DNA of 64,000 nt from Bradyrhizobium nitroreducens (GTDB lineage: Bacteria; Pseudomonadota; Alphaproteobacteria; Rhizobiales; Xanthobacteraceae). Numbering within the stretch: the stretch's first letter is position 1; every line of letters starts with the position of its first letter. A model generated the notes under the pieces. That model did no database searches and had not been told where the DNA came from. It was given only the letters and a program-made list of their open reading frames with translations. Where the stretch lies: contig NZ_LFJC01000003.1 of NCBI RefSeq assembly GCF_002776695.1, positions 5,241,535 through 5,305,534 of the forward strand. Direction: 5' to 3'. Position numbers and translations under genes: made by a program. This document shows positions 53,154 through 62,212 of the stretch, piece after piece.

Positions 53154-55475
53154 ATGGACGACACGATTGGCTTCCCCGACCCCGGTCTGGACTTGTCCGA
53201 CGGCTTCAAGCCGCACACCTCGCATTGGGGCGTGTTTTCCGCGCGTCAGGGCACAGCTGGCCTCGAGGTCCGGGCCTATGCGGGCGATCCCGATCCCAAC
53301 GGCATCATCGGCAATTTTCCGGGCGCACTCCGCCACCAGGCGCGCATCGCCCAGCCGGCGATCCGCCGCGGCTGGCTCGAACGCGGGCCGGGCCCCGACC
53401 ATCGCCGCGGCCGCGACGAGTTCGTCTCCGTCAGCTGGGAGAAGGCCCTCGACCTGCTCGGCGACGAGCTCGGCCGTATCCGCGACACGCGCGGACCCGG
53501 CGCCGTGTTCGGCGGCTCCTATGGCTGGTCGAGCGCGGGCCGCTTTCATCACGCCCAGAGCCAGGTGCATCGCTTCCTCAACATCGCGCTGGGCGGCTAT
53601 GTGCGGTCGGTGAACACCTACTCGTCGGGTGCATCCTCGGTGCTGCTGCCGCAGATCCTGGCGGGCTATGAGGACATCACCAAGCGCAACGTCACCTGGG
53701 AGCAGATCGCGACCGAGACCGAGATCGTGCTGGCCTTCGGCGGCATGGCGCTGAAGAACTCCATGGTGGCCGGCGGCTCGATCAGCAAGCACGTCGAGCG
53801 CGGCGCGATGGAAGCGGCGCGCAAGCGCGGCTGCGACTTCGTCCTGGTCAGCCCGCTGCGCGACGACCTGCCGGTGGAAGCCGGCGCCGAATGGATGAGC
53901 TGCGTACCCGGCACCGACACCGCGCTGATGCTCGGCATCGTCCACACGCTGGTTGCCGAGGGGCTGCACGATCAGGCCTTCCTCGATCGCTACACCGAGG
54001 GCTGGCCCGTCTTCCTGCGCTATCTCATGGGCGAGAGCGACGGCCAGCCCAAGCACGCCGAATGGGCCGCCGCCATCTCGGGCGTCGATGCCGAGGCGAT
54101 CCGCAAGCTGGCGCGTCGGGCCGCCGGCAAGCGCGCGCTGATCACCGTCTCGCATTCGCTGCAGCGCGCCGAGCATGGCGAGCAGCCGGTGTGGATGGGC
54201 ATGGTGCTGGCGGCAGCCCTCGGCCAGATCGGCCTTGCCGGCGGCGGCTACGCCTATTCGCTGGGGGCGATCGGCTATTACGGCCGCCGCGTCAACGACG
54301 TGCCAGGCCCGACGCTCGGGCAGGGCCGCAACGGCGTCGCCGATTTCATTCCGGTGGCGCGCATCGCCGACATGCTGCTCAATCCCGGCACGACCTATCG
54401 CTACAACGGTGAGACGCGCACCTATCCGGACATCCGCCTCGTCTACTGGGCCGGCGGCAATCCGTTCCACCATCACCAGGACATCAACCGCCTGCGCAAG
54501 GCCTTTGCCCAACTCGACACCTTCGTCGTGCACGAGCTCGCCTGGACCGCGACGGCGCGTCACGCCGACATCGTGCTGCCCGCGACGATGACGCTGGAGC
54601 GCGAGGACATCGGCTATTCCACCAACGATCCCCTGATGGTCGCGATGCATCAGGTCGCCGAGCCGTTCGGCCTTGCGCGCGACGATTACGACATCTTCGC
54701 CGATCTTGCCGAGCGTCTCGGCGCGCGCGAGCCCTTCACCGAGGGACGTACGTCGCGGCAATGGCTGGAGCATCTGTACGAGCCGACCCGCGCCTCGCTT
54801 GCGAAGCGCGGCTTGGAGGCCCCAAGCTTCGAAGAATTCTGGCAGCGTGGCAGTCTCGTCGTGCCGCAGCAGCCCGACGACGGCGGCCGGTTGCGTCGTT
54901 TTCGTGAAGATCCGGTCAATCACGCGCTGCCAACACCGAGCGGTCGCATCGAGATCTTCTCAGCCAAGATCGCCGGCCATGGCGATGCGGATTGTCCGGG
55001 CCATCCGGTCTGGCTGGAGAAGTCCGACATGCCCAAACCTGGTGCGCCGTGCTTCCTCGTCGCCAACCAGCCGGTGACGCGCCTGCACAGCCAGCTCGAT
55101 TTCGGCGGGCATTCGCTTGCTGCGAAACATCGCGGCCGCGAGGTCGCGCGCATGAACCCTGTTGACGCCAACGCGCGCGGCATCAGGGACGGCGACATCA
55201 TCCGCCTGTTCAACGCGCGCGGCGCCTGCCTTGCCGCGGTCCACGTCACCGACGGCATCGCGGTCGGTGTCGTGCAGCTTCCGACCGGCGCCTGGTACGA
55301 TCCGATGGATCCCGAGGACGAGGCGCCGCTCTGCGTGCACGGCAATCCAAACGTGCTTACTCGCGACATCGGCACCTCATCCCTGGCGCAGGGCTGTACT
55401 GGTCAGCTGACGACGGTCGAGGTGGAGAAGTTCACCGGCAATCTGCCGCCGATTCGTGCGTTCGATCCGGCTTAG
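53154..55475 (+). CDS. bisC: Molybdopterin oxidoreductase of the DMSO-reductase family, BisC-like
   Basis: A 773-residue protein. There is no twin-arginine signal and no N-terminal Fe-S cysteine motif, as in cytoplasmic biotin sulfoxide reductase. TSHWGVFSA near the N-terminus and AYAGDPDPN are typical of the BisC/TorA/DorA branch. The molybdenum ligand is expected to be Ser127 in YGWSSAGRFHH (Tyr123 and Trp125 are the conserved pocket pair). Further motifs are NTYSSGA, GGNPFHHHQD, HELAWTATARHADIVLPATM and the C-terminal domain LVANQPVTRLHSQLDFG. It would reduce biotin sulfoxide, methionine sulfoxide or another S-/N-oxide. The start codon and lack of signal favour cytoplasmic location. It is convergent with the AraC-type gene. 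The precise substrate is uncertain. Confidence 0.85.
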   Translation: MDDTIGFPDPGLDLSDGFKPHTSHWGVFSARQGTAGLEVRAYAGDPDPNGIIGNFPGALRHQARIAQPAIRRGWLERGPGPDHRRGRDEFVSVSWEKALDLLGDELGRIRDTRGPGAVFGGSYGWSSAGRFHHAQSQVHRFLNIALGGYVRSVNTYSSGASSVLLPQILAGYEDITKRNVTWEQIATETEIVLAFGGMALKNSMVAGGSISKHVERGAMEAARKRGCDFVLVSPLRDDLPVEAGAEWMSCVPGTDTALMLGIVHTLVAEGLHDQAFLDRYTEGWPVFLRYLMGESDGQPKHAEWAAAISGVDAEAIRKLARRAAGKRALITVSHSLQRAEHGEQPVWMGMVLAAALGQIGLAGGGYAYSLGAIGYYGRRVNDVPGPTLGQGRNGVADFIPVARIADMLLNPGTTYRYNGETRTYPDIRLVYWAGGNPFHHHQDINRLRKAFAQLDTFVVHELAWTATARHADIVLPATMTLEREDIGYSTNDPLMVAMHQVAEPFGLARDDYDIFADLAERLGAREPFTEGRTSRQWLEHLYEPTRASLAKRGLEAPSFEEFWQRGSLVVPQQPDDGGRLRRFREDPVNHALPTPSGRIEIFSAKIAGHGDADCPGHPVWLEKSDMPKPGAPCFLVANQPVTRLHSQLDFGGHSLAAKHRGREVARMNPVDANARGIRDGDIIRLFNARGACLAAVHVTDGIAVGVVQLPTGAWYDPMDPEDEAPLCVHGNPNVLTRDIGTSSLAQGCTGQLTTVEVEKFTGNLPPIRAFDPA

Positions 55476-55551
55476 GGCAGAGTCAGTATTACGCTCTCGT
55501 GCCCCGGCTCCGCGCCGCTGACATGGCGCAAAGCAAGACATGGGGCAAAGC

Positions 55552-55591
55552 AAAAAAGAGGGGCCGTCCTGTGTGGGATCAGGGCGGCCCC
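55552..55591 (-). terminator. Intrinsic terminator of the AraC-type gene
   Basis: An 11-bp stem (55560-55570 with 55581-55591, one G-U pair) and a 10-base loop. On the minus strand it is followed by a T-run (complement of the A-run at 55552-55557). It sits about 50 bases past the AraC-type stop codon and also lies between convergent genes. Confidence 0.75.
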
Positions 55592-55639
55592 GAGAAGCTC
55601 GCAGGCCCGGGAGGAGAGGGCGCGAGCCGGCCGATACAT

Positions 55640-56185
55640 TCAAGCGGCTGCGCTGGCCATCCAATCCCGCTCAGGGGCAGGACGACGCGATGAGGGAGCT
55701 TCGACCGTGGGCCGATCACCCTTGCTGGCAAGGCGCCAGCGCGCCGGAGACTCGCCACTGATGCGCTTGAAGACGGTCGAAAAATGCGCCTGGGTGCTGA
55801 AGCCGACCGCCAGCGCGATCTCCGCCAATGGCCGCTCGGTGTTTGCGAGCAGCATCTTGGCATGCGCGGTCCGGTGATGCAGCAGATATTCGCGGGGACG
55901 GTAGCCGGTCGCGGCGCGGAACTGGGCTGCAAAATGCATCCTGGACAGGCCGGCGACATTGGCAAGTTCGGCCAGGCTGATGCAGCGGTCGAAATGATTC
56001 GCGATGTATTGCTCGACCCGCCGCAGCCGCCATTTTGGCAAGGCGTTGACCCTGACACGCGGCAGCTCCATTCCCGCGGGCTGGCTTTCCCGGGTGATGG
56101 CCGGTGCGGGGCGAAGAACCTCGTGATCCCGGGCGCCGGCGGGAAGATCGATCCAGGCATGCGCCGGGTGCAAGTTGCTCGACAT
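55640..56185 (-). CDS. AraC-family transcriptional regulator
   Basis: A 181-residue protein from ATG 56185, chosen because GGAGAGGAC lies 5 bases upstream; ATG 56254 would add 23 residues but has no ribosome-binding site. The C-terminal half is the two-helix-turn-helix AraC DNA-binding domain: RRVEQYIANHFDRCISLAELANVAGLSRMHFAAQF ... GYRPREYLLHHRTAHAKMLL ... PLAEIALAVGFSTQAHFSTVFKRISGESPARWR. The N-terminal part (about 70 residues) is short and holds no recognisable ligand-binding fold. It may control the convergent molybdoenzyme or the genes to its right, but nothing in the sequence shows which. Confidence 0.9.
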   Translation of the reverse strand: MSSNLHPAHAWIDLPAGARDHEVLRPAPAITRESQPAGMELPRVRVNALPKWRLRRVEQYIANHFDRCISLAELANVAGLSRMHFAAQFRAATGYRPREYLLHHRTAHAKMLLANTERPLAEIALAVGFSTQAHFSTVFKRISGESPARWRLASKGDRPTVEAPSSRRPAPERDWMASAAA

Positions 56186-56537
56186 CGTTCGTCCTCTCCA
56201 GGCTTTGCGGCTGTTTGCGACGATCGGCAAACGCGCAAACTCAATGCTTTCCATGCTCGGAGGATAGGCGCGAGCTGGCCAGGACGCTCGTTAGTGGTGA
56301 TTAGGATCTGTTAGATTTTGTGCGCGCGACCCTCGTGCGACAGCCCGCCGCAGGCTCCGATTGTGTCCAATTTGCCAGATATTTGCGCGGATTGAACCGG
56401 TCTGAGGGAGAACACGGATCTCGCGTGGCGGTCAGCACCGGTGTGAGGATCCGTGCGGCGCCCTCACTGGACCTCGCATTGATGCCTTGTATATTCGCCC
56501 CGCGTTTCGATGAAGCATTTGTCAAGTTGAGCGAGAT
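56186..56537. other. Intergenic region upstream of the first STAND regulator
   Basis: About 350 bp between divergent regulators. It contains the triple GTTAG repeat at 56290-56314. A 73-codon open frame (56320-56541) overlaps the regulator's GTG as ATGTGA but lacks a ribosome-binding site and family similarity, so I treat it as non-coding. Confidence 0.5.
56290..56314. promoter_or_regulatory. Triple 10-bp direct repeat (GTTAG/ATTAG/GTTAG), candidate regulator operator
   Basis: GTTAG at 56290, ATTAG at 56300 and GTTAG at 56310 are spaced exactly one helical turn apart. This is the geometry bound by OmpR/PhoB-type winged helices. The first STAND regulator encoded downstream has such a domain. 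Related sites occur at 61331 and 62154. Confidence 0.5.
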
Positions 56538-59414
56538 GTGACCGAGCTCTCGACAGGAGATGGCGCCCGCAGCGGTGACGCCGGAACGATCCTTGATCTC
56601 GACACCGTCACGTTCGGGCCCTTTTCGCTGCGCTCTCGGCTGCTGGAGAAGGACGGCGTGCCGGTCAAGCTCGGCAGCCGCGCGATGGATATCTTGCGGT
56701 TGCTCGTCAGCCGAGCCGGCGAGGTGGTGCCGAAGAACGAGATTCTCGGCTACGCATGGTCCGGACTCGCCGTGGAAGAGATCAACCTGCGGGTCAATGT
56801 CGCGGAGCTGCGCAAGGCACTCGGCGATGGCAAGGACGGGACCCGTTACATCACCAACATCCCGGGCCGGGGCTATTGCTTTGTCGCGCCCGTGCGGCAC
56901 GGCAAGCGCGCGGAAGCGCCCGTGCTGATGTCGCAGGCGCCTGAAAAAGCAGCGCCGCCGGCTCTGCCGCATCGGCTGGACCGGATGATCGGGCGGGACG
57001 AGGTCGTGGCCGAGCTGGAGTCGCGCTTGCTCCGCGATCGCTTCGTCACGCTGCGCGGGCCGGGCGGCATCGGCAAGACCACCATCGCAACCGCCCTTGC
57101 GCATGAGATGTGCGACACGTTCGATGGCAACGTGCATTTCCTCGAATTCGGACCATTGAAGGACGCCGCGCTGGTTTCGAGCACGGTTGCGGCTGCATTG
57201 GGTCTCGTCGTGCACCACAACGATCCCTCGGGCAGCATCCTCAACTTTTTGCGCGGGCGGCGGCTGCTTCTCGTGCTCGACAGCTGCGAGCATGTCATCG
57301 ACGAGGCCGCGCGCCTTGCAGAAGACATCTACCGTGAGGCGCCCGGCGTCGCCATCCTCGCAACCAGCCGCGAGTCGTTGCTGGTGGAGGGCGAGAAGAT
57401 CTTCGATCTGGTTCCGCTGCCCGGTCCGCCGCAGGATGCCCGCCTCAGCGCCGGCGAGGTGCTGAACTATCCGGCGGCGCGTCTGTTCGTGGACCGCGCG
57501 GTTGCGGCGGGCCATCGGGACGACCTCACCGAGGAGGATGCGGAAGTCCTGGTCCGGATCTGCGGCAAGCTCGACGGCATCGCGCTCGCGATCGAGCTCG
57601 CCGCCGCGCGCGTCGGTCTTTACGGGCTGCGCGAGATGGCGGCGCTGCTCGACGGCCATCCGCAGCTCGAATGGCGCGGACGGAGGACGGCGCCCCTGCG
57701 GCAGCAGACGCTCGCTGCCACGCTCGACTGGAGCTTCGGTCTGATCGGCGAGAGCGAGCGCATCGTGTTTCAGCGGCTCGCCGTCTTCGCAGGCCACTTC
57801 ACGTTGAAGGGGGCGATCGCGGTGGCCGCGGCGGAGGAGATGCCGGAAGATCGCGTCGTCCATGCGCTGGAGCAGCTCGTGGCCAAGTCGCTGGTGTCCT
57901 CGCAGCCGGACGGCGCATCGCGGCGCTATCGCCTGTTGGATGTGACGCGGGCCTACGCCATGCAGAAGCTGGCCGATGGCGGCCAGATGGATGCGACCGC
58001 GCGACGGCACGCCCTGTTCGTTCAGAGCACGCTCGAAGCCGGCATGGGAGAGATCGGCGGCAGCGGCCAGGCGTCGCGCGCGCAGGAACGGGCGGGTTTG
58101 CTCGCCGATGCGCGTGCCGCGCTGGAATGGAGCTTCGTCAACGATGCGGGCGCCGATTTGCGCGTTCCGCTCGCCGGCAGCTGCGCAAGGCTGTTCGTCG
58201 AGCTCAATCTGCTGAACGAGGCACGCAGCTGGTCCGATCGCGCCCTTGCCGCTCTCGACGGCGCCGGCCGGGGCGGAAGGTGGGAGCTCGAGCTCCAGTC
58301 GACGCTCGGTCACGCCTTCATGTTCACCGAGCGCAACAGCGCGCAGGCCGAAGCGGCGCTCAGGCGTGGGCTGGAGATTGCGGAAGCGCTGGGCGACCAC
58401 GCCAGCACATTCCGGCTGCTGTCGCGGCTGAACATGTTCTACCGCCGGACCGGCGGCTACCGGAATCTGGTGCCGACGGCGCTTCACGCCGAGCGGATCG
58501 CCCGCCTGATCGGCGACACCGCAGGGATCGCCGGCAGCAAGGCGCTCCTCGGCGTATCCTATCACCTCGCCGGGGATCAGGCCGCGGCGCAGGCCCATCT
58601 CGACGAGGGCGTGCGCGACGACGCCGCTCTGCGCGGGACGGAGCCCGGACATTTCGCTTATGCGCGTACGCCGCAGATCCCGCTCGCGCGCGTGTTGTGG
58701 CTGCGCGGATATCCCGATCGTGCGCTCGAATGCGTCCATCCGCTGATCGGCGCGTCAGCGCCGCGCGACGTGGTCATGCATTGTATCGCGCTCTGCTGGT
58801 CCGCCTCGGTGTTCGGATGGGTTGGCGACTGGTCCGCCGTCGAGACCATGACCACCCGCCTGGCAGCGCATGCGAGCGTGCACGGGCTGGTGCCTTACGA
58901 GGCCGTCGCGACCGGCTTTCGGGCGCAGACCATGATCGCCCGCGGCAAGGCGACGGGGGGCATCGAGCTGTTGCGGGGTGCGCTTGCGCGCCTGCATGCC
59001 GATCGCTACGAGCTCTATGCATCGGCGTTCGCCGCGGATCTCGCGCAGGGGCTGGTCGCCCTGGGGCGGCTGCCGGAAGCGCGCGAGGTGCTGCACGAGA
59101 CCATTGCGCGGCTCGAGCAGGAAGGCGGCGCCTTCGACATGCCGGAGCTGCTCCGTCTGCGGGGAGAGTTCGAGGTGCATGGCGGCAACCTCAAGGCTGC
59201 CGAAGCCGATTTCGTCGCGTCGGCCGCGCTTGCCGAGCAACAGGGCGCATTGTCCTGGCGATTGCGGACCGAGATGTCGCTGGCACGGCTTCGGAAGCGG
59301 CAGGGCGTGCCGGATCCGCTCGGAGCACTCGCCAGCACCTACGGCCGCTTCTCCGAGGGTTTCGAGACCGCCGATCTCAGGGCGGCGCGGCTGATGCTGG
59401 ATCAGCCTGACTGA
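56538..59414 (+). CDS. Winged-helix STAND ATPase regulator with TPR-like C-terminus
   Basis: A 958-residue protein starting at GTG 56538. Residues about 25-118 form an OmpR/CadC-type winged helix (PFSLRSRLLEKDGVPVKLGSRAMDILRLLV ... EINLRVNVAELRKALGD ... RYITNIPGRGYCFVAPV). Residues about 145-430 are an NB-ARC-like NTPase with Walker A GPGGIGKTT (174-182), Walker B LLLVLDSCEH (243-252), ATSRE sensor and the ELAAARVGLYGLREMAALLDG arm. The remainder is helical and repeat-like (TPR superfamily). Such proteins switch on nucleotide and ligand binding and activate transcription. A paralogue starts beyond the right edge of the window. The direct repeat upstream suggests autoregulation. No sensor ligand can be named. 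It is convergent with the alpha/beta hydrolase gene, 18 bp away. Confidence 0.9.
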   Translation: MTELSTGDGARSGDAGTILDLDTVTFGPFSLRSRLLEKDGVPVKLGSRAMDILRLLVSRAGEVVPKNEILGYAWSGLAVEEINLRVNVAELRKALGDGKDGTRYITNIPGRGYCFVAPVRHGKRAEAPVLMSQAPEKAAPPALPHRLDRMIGRDEVVAELESRLLRDRFVTLRGPGGIGKTTIATALAHEMCDTFDGNVHFLEFGPLKDAALVSSTVAAALGLVVHHNDPSGSILNFLRGRRLLLVLDSCEHVIDEAARLAEDIYREAPGVAILATSRESLLVEGEKIFDLVPLPGPPQDARLSAGEVLNYPAARLFVDRAVAAGHRDDLTEEDAEVLVRICGKLDGIALAIELAAARVGLYGLREMAALLDGHPQLEWRGRRTAPLRQQTLAATLDWSFGLIGESERIVFQRLAVFAGHFTLKGAIAVAAAEEMPEDRVVHALEQLVAKSLVSSQPDGASRRYRLLDVTRAYAMQKLADGGQMDATARRHALFVQSTLEAGMGEIGGSGQASRAQERAGLLADARAALEWSFVNDAGADLRVPLAGSCARLFVELNLLNEARSWSDRALAALDGAGRGGRWELELQSTLGHAFMFTERNSAQAEAALRRGLEIAEALGDHASTFRLLSRLNMFYRRTGGYRNLVPTALHAERIARLIGDTAGIAGSKALLGVSYHLAGDQAAAQAHLDEGVRDDAALRGTEPGHFAYARTPQIPLARVLWLRGYPDRALECVHPLIGASAPRDVVMHCIALCWSASVFGWVGDWSAVETMTTRLAAHASVHGLVPYEAVATGFRAQTMIARGKATGGIELLRGALARLHADRYELYASAFAADLAQGLVALGRLPEAREVLHETIARLEQEGGAFDMPELLRLRGEFEVHGGNLKAAEADFVASAALAEQQGALSWRLRTEMSLARLRKRQGVPDPLGALASTYGRFSEGFETADLRAARLMLDQPD

Positions 59415-59432
59415 TTGCATCGAAGCGAGGGA

Positions 59433-60389
59433 TCAGTACTTGCGTCCATCCAGCCGTACGAGAAAGTCGCGGACGAGCCAGGCGATCTCGTCAGTGGCTT
59501 CATCGAGCGCGAAGTGACCCGCATCGAGGATGTGTACCTCGGCATCCGGCACGTCGTCGCGATAGGCGGCGGCGCCGGCGACGGTGAAGGACGGATCGTA
59601 TTTGCCCCAGACAACCAGTGTCGGCGGCCGCGTCTTGCGCAGCCAGTCCTGCCATTTCGGATAGGAGGCAACGTTGGTCCGGTAATCCAGGAACAGCGTG
59701 GTCTGGATCTCGGTCTGGCCCGGACGCGTCAGAAACGCATATTCGTCCGTCCAGCTGTCGGGATCGTAACGCTCGGGATGCGGGCTGGAGCCGATGTGCC
59801 GCAGCCGTGTCGCCTCCAGCGAGGTGAAATTGGCCTTGAGCGCCTCGAGCTCTCGGGCCGGGTCGGCCCAATATTTACGACGCGCTTCCCAGAGCGGGCT
59901 CAAGCCCTGTTCGTGCGACACCGCATTCTGGATGACAATGCCGCGCACGCGCTCGGGGTGCGCGAGCGCCATGCGGAAGCCGATGGGACCGCCATAGTCC
60001 TGCATGAACAGGACATGCTTGCCCAGTCCGAGCTTCGTCGTGAGCTCGCCGATGATGCTCGCGACGTTGTCGAACGTGTAGCTGAAGGCGGATGGCGGCG
60101 GCGCGCTGCTGTTGCCGAAGCCGGGATAATCAGGTGCGATCACGTGATATTTGTCGGCGAGCAGCGGCAGCAGAGGCTCCCACATCCGCGACGAGGAGGG
60201 AAAGCCGTGCAGCAGCAGCACGGTCGGGGCGTCGGCGGGGCCGGCCTCGCGGTAGAAGATCTCGAGGCCCCGGACTTCGACGGTGTGGTAGCTGATCGAA
60301 CGCCGGCTCGATCGCAGGTCCTGTGCCGAGGCCTGTACGATGGCGCCGGCCATTGCGGCCGAGAGGGCAAGTGCAGCTGGGATATTCAT
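59433..60389 (-). CDS. Exported alpha/beta hydrolase, epoxide-hydrolase/haloalkane-dehalogenase type
   Basis: A 318-residue protein. Start ATG 60389 has GGAG upstream and gives a signal peptide (MNIPAALALSAAMAGAIVQASAQ, cleavage after ASAQ). The oxyanion turn is LLHGFPSS, and the nucleophile elbow FMQDYGGPIG has Asp instead of Ser, as in epoxide hydrolases and haloalkane dehalogenases. The acid is probably the Asp in VVWGKYDPSF and the base the His in DAGHFALDE. The Trp expected for halide binding cannot be placed, so an epoxide or ester substrate is equally possible. It is the last gene of a minus-strand set with the DJ-1/PfpI gene; a hairpin separates them. Confidence 0.85.
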   Translation of the reverse strand: MNIPAALALSAAMAGAIVQASAQDLRSSRRSISYHTVEVRGLEIFYREAGPADAPTVLLLHGFPSSSRMWEPLLPLLADKYHVIAPDYPGFGNSSAPPPSAFSYTFDNVASIIGELTTKLGLGKHVLFMQDYGGPIGFRMALAHPERVRGIVIQNAVSHEQGLSPLWEARRKYWADPARELEALKANFTSLEATRLRHIGSSPHPERYDPDSWTDEYAFLTRPGQTEIQTTLFLDYRTNVASYPKWQDWLRKTRPPTLVVWGKYDPSFTVAGAAAYRDDVPDAEVHILDAGHFALDEATDEIAWLVRDFLVRLDGRKY

Positions 60390-60452
60390 GTCATCGCTCC
60401 GGCACGTCGTGTCAGTGCGTCGAAAGTGCCAATCGCGCGCTCGCGCGGTGCC

Positions 60453-60479
60453 AGGAGGCGCCATTGCGGGACGCCTCCT
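60453..60479. terminator. Hairpin between the DJ-1/PfpI gene and the hydrolase gene
   Basis: AGGAGGCG (60453-60460) pairs perfectly with CGCCTCCT (60472-60479) around an 11-base loop, 23 bases past the PfpI-type stop on the minus strand. There is no clear T-run. It may attenuate or process the transcript between the two genes. Confidence 0.35.
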
Positions 60480-60501
60480 GAGATGCGTCACGTCCGAAAA
60501 T

Positions 60502-61203
60502 CTATGATGCCTTCGCCATCTGCTTGCCCCTGAGAGCAGCCAGCAGGGTTTGGGCGGCCGGACCCGAGGAATGCGGGTTCTGGCCCGTGATCAGCAGGCC
60601 GTCGCTGACGACGTGGGGCGTCCAGTTGGCCTTTTTCGAGAAGGTGGCGCCAAGGCGCAGCATTTCGTCTTCGACCAGGAACGGCACCACCTTGGTGAGG
60701 CCGACCGCCTCCTCTTCGCCGTTGGTGAAGCCGGTCACCTCCTTGCCCTGCACCAGCGGCTTGCCGTCAGGCGTTTTGACGTGGCGCAGCGCGGCCGGGG
60801 AGTGACAGACGATGGCGACATGCTTGCCGGCGGCGAAGAAAGACTCGATCAGCTTGACTGAGGCGGGGTCTTCGGCGAGGTCCCACATCGGGCCGTGGCC
60901 GCCGGGATAGAACAGCGTGTCGAACTCCTCCTGCCTGACGCTGTCGAGGCGAAGCGTCTTGTCGAGCTGCGCTTCCGCAGCCGCATCGGCCTCGAAGCGG
61001 AGCGTCAGGTCGGTGCGGAACTCCGGCTCGTTGCTCTTGGGGTCGAGCGGTGGACGGCCGCCCTTGGGCGAGACCAGCGTGATCTCCGCGCCGGCGTCCT
61101 TGAAGACATAATAGGGGGCCGCGAGCTCTTCGAGCCAGAAGCCGGTCTTGCGTCCGGTGTCGCCGAGTTGATCGTGGGACGTGAGAACCATCAGTACTTT
61201 CAT
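60502..61203 (-). CDS. DJ-1/PfpI-family protein, Hsp31/glyoxalase III-like
   Basis: A 233-residue protein from ATG 61203 with AAGGGAGA upstream. The pattern KVLMVLTSHDQLGDTGRKTGFWLEELAAPYYVF, the segment VSPKGGRPPLDPKS and the nucleophile elbow AIVCHSPAAL (Cys133, His134) identify the class including yeast Hsp31 and bacterial glyoxalase III-like proteins. The Glu in FWLEEL is the usual partner of the cysteine. A glycation-repair, methylglyoxal-detoxifying or chaperone role is likely but not separable by sequence reading. A GTTA/GTTAG direct repeat lies about 130 bp upstream, suggesting control by the flanking STAND regulators. Confidence 0.85.
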   Translation of the reverse strand: MKVLMVLTSHDQLGDTGRKTGFWLEELAAPYYVFKDAGAEITLVSPKGGRPPLDPKSNEPEFRTDLTLRFEADAAAEAQLDKTLRLDSVRQEEFDTLFYPGGHGPMWDLAEDPASVKLIESFFAAGKHVAIVCHSPAALRHVKTPDGKPLVQGKEVTGFTNGEEEAVGLTKVVPFLVEDEMLRLGATFSKKANWTPHVVSDGLLITGQNPHSSGPAAQTLLAALRGKQMAKAS

Positions 61204-61330
61204 GACTGTCTCCCTTGTCTGCATTTGCCGAACGACGCGTTCCGGCCTGAAGATGCGTCCGCTTGCCTCGTGCGAGCAGCTCGTTTGATGCGCGCGTGCG
61301 CAATCTGCACCCAAGGCAGTCCGTTGGCTC

Positions 61331-61359
61331 GTTATGTGTTGTTAGACGTTGAGAGCGGG
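61331..61359. promoter_or_regulatory. GTTA-N6-GTTAG direct repeat upstream of the DJ-1/PfpI gene
   Basis: GTTAT at 61331 and GTTAG at 61341 are 10 bp apart, followed by GTTG at 61348 and GAGCGGG at 61353-61359. It aligns with the site at 62154 in 23 of 29 positions, by my count. It lies in the 183-bp gap before the gene. Confidence 0.5.
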
Positions 61360-61386
61360 CCGTCGTCAGGCTCGCGCGCGTCGCCG

Positions 61387-62094
61387 TTATTCGAACACGG
61401 CGTCGAAGATCTCGACGTCCATGAGCACGGGCCTGGCGACCACGGTTCCGTCTGGCCGCAACGTCTGAATGCGTCGAAGCGTCGGCACCACGATGCCGCC
61501 GAAGCTGTCGTGAGCCCAGGAGGAGTGCGCGACCTTCATTCCGAAGAGATCGTGATCCGTGCGCCGCTGCAAGGCGCTCTCGTCGAAATAGAAGATCTGC
61601 TCCGGCGCGAGCGTGATGATGTGCGAGGGGAATCGCGCACGCAGCCGCCGCCACGTTTCGGTGCCCTCTTGCCAGGGCGGCAGCTCTTCCACCACGACAT
61701 CCTCATGGGCGAGCAGGAACGGGTTGGTCAGATAGTTCCAGATCGTCACGCCGCAGAAGAAGACGAGATGCAGCTCGTCCGCGAGCGCAGGTGGGCTGGC
61801 TTCGGGGAACGCGAGGCTCGGGTTGCGCCAGGTCCGCAGGACTGCGCCATCCGGGCTCTCGATGGTGACCGCGTCGGGTTGAAAGGAGCCGGAATATTCA
61901 CCGCCGGTAATGCCGGTAAAGCGGACCGACTGCGTCCGGGGCGAGCCCTCTGCCGTCACGTCCTTGAATTCCCCGGCATGTCCTGCGTTGGAAAATAGCG
62001 TTCCGCCAACGGAAAGGTGGAGCGTGAACCGGTTCAAGCTGTTCCAGCGGGCCAATCCACCGCTGGCATCGATCACATCATCAAGAAGCGCCAT
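61387..62094 (-). CDS. Uncharacterised 235-residue protein
   Basis: It starts MALLDDVIDASGGLARWNSLNRFTLHLSVGGTLF and has no signal peptide or membrane segment. The body alternates short strands (TGITGGEYSGSFQPDAVTIES, HLVFFCGVTIWNYLTNPFLL, DHDLFGMKVAHSSWAHDSFGGIVVPTLRRIQTL), suggesting an LolA-like beta-sheet fold, but I do not recognise a family with confidence. It lies between the second STAND regulator and the DJ-1/PfpI gene on the same strand, with a candidate operator 60 bp upstream of its start. It is probably part of the same regulated group. Confidence 0.7.
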   Translation of the reverse strand: MALLDDVIDASGGLARWNSLNRFTLHLSVGGTLFSNAGHAGEFKDVTAEGSPRTQSVRFTGITGGEYSGSFQPDAVTIESPDGAVLRTWRNPSLAFPEASPPALADELHLVFFCGVTIWNYLTNPFLLAHEDVVVEELPPWQEGTETWRRLRARFPSHIITLAPEQIFYFDESALQRRTDHDLFGMKVAHSSWAHDSFGGIVVPTLRRIQTLRPDGTVVARPVLMDVEIFDAVFE

Positions 62095-62153
62095 GTCCCG
62101 CCATATCCACCGTGCAGCGTTTCCACCATGGCGGGGCCGATGCGGCTTGGCGT

Positions 62154-62182
62154 GTTAGAAGTTGTTAGGAGTTGCGAGCGGG
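62154..62182. promoter_or_regulatory. GTTAG-N5-GTTAG direct repeat upstream of the uncharacterised gene
   Basis: GTTAG at 62154 and 62164 are 10 bp apart, followed by GTTG at 62171 and GAGCGGG. This nearly copies the site at 61331 and shares the 10-bp period with 56290. It lies in the 118-bp gap after the second STAND regulator. Confidence 0.5.
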
Positions 62183-62212
62183 CGGGATGGCGGTATCTCG
62201 TTGAAGATGCTC

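Noticed and set aside
56320..56541. A 73-codon frame before the first STAND regulator
   Set aside because: No ribosome-binding site, no recognisable similarity, and it lies in the regulatory gap; the ATGTGA overlap with the GTG start is probably chance.
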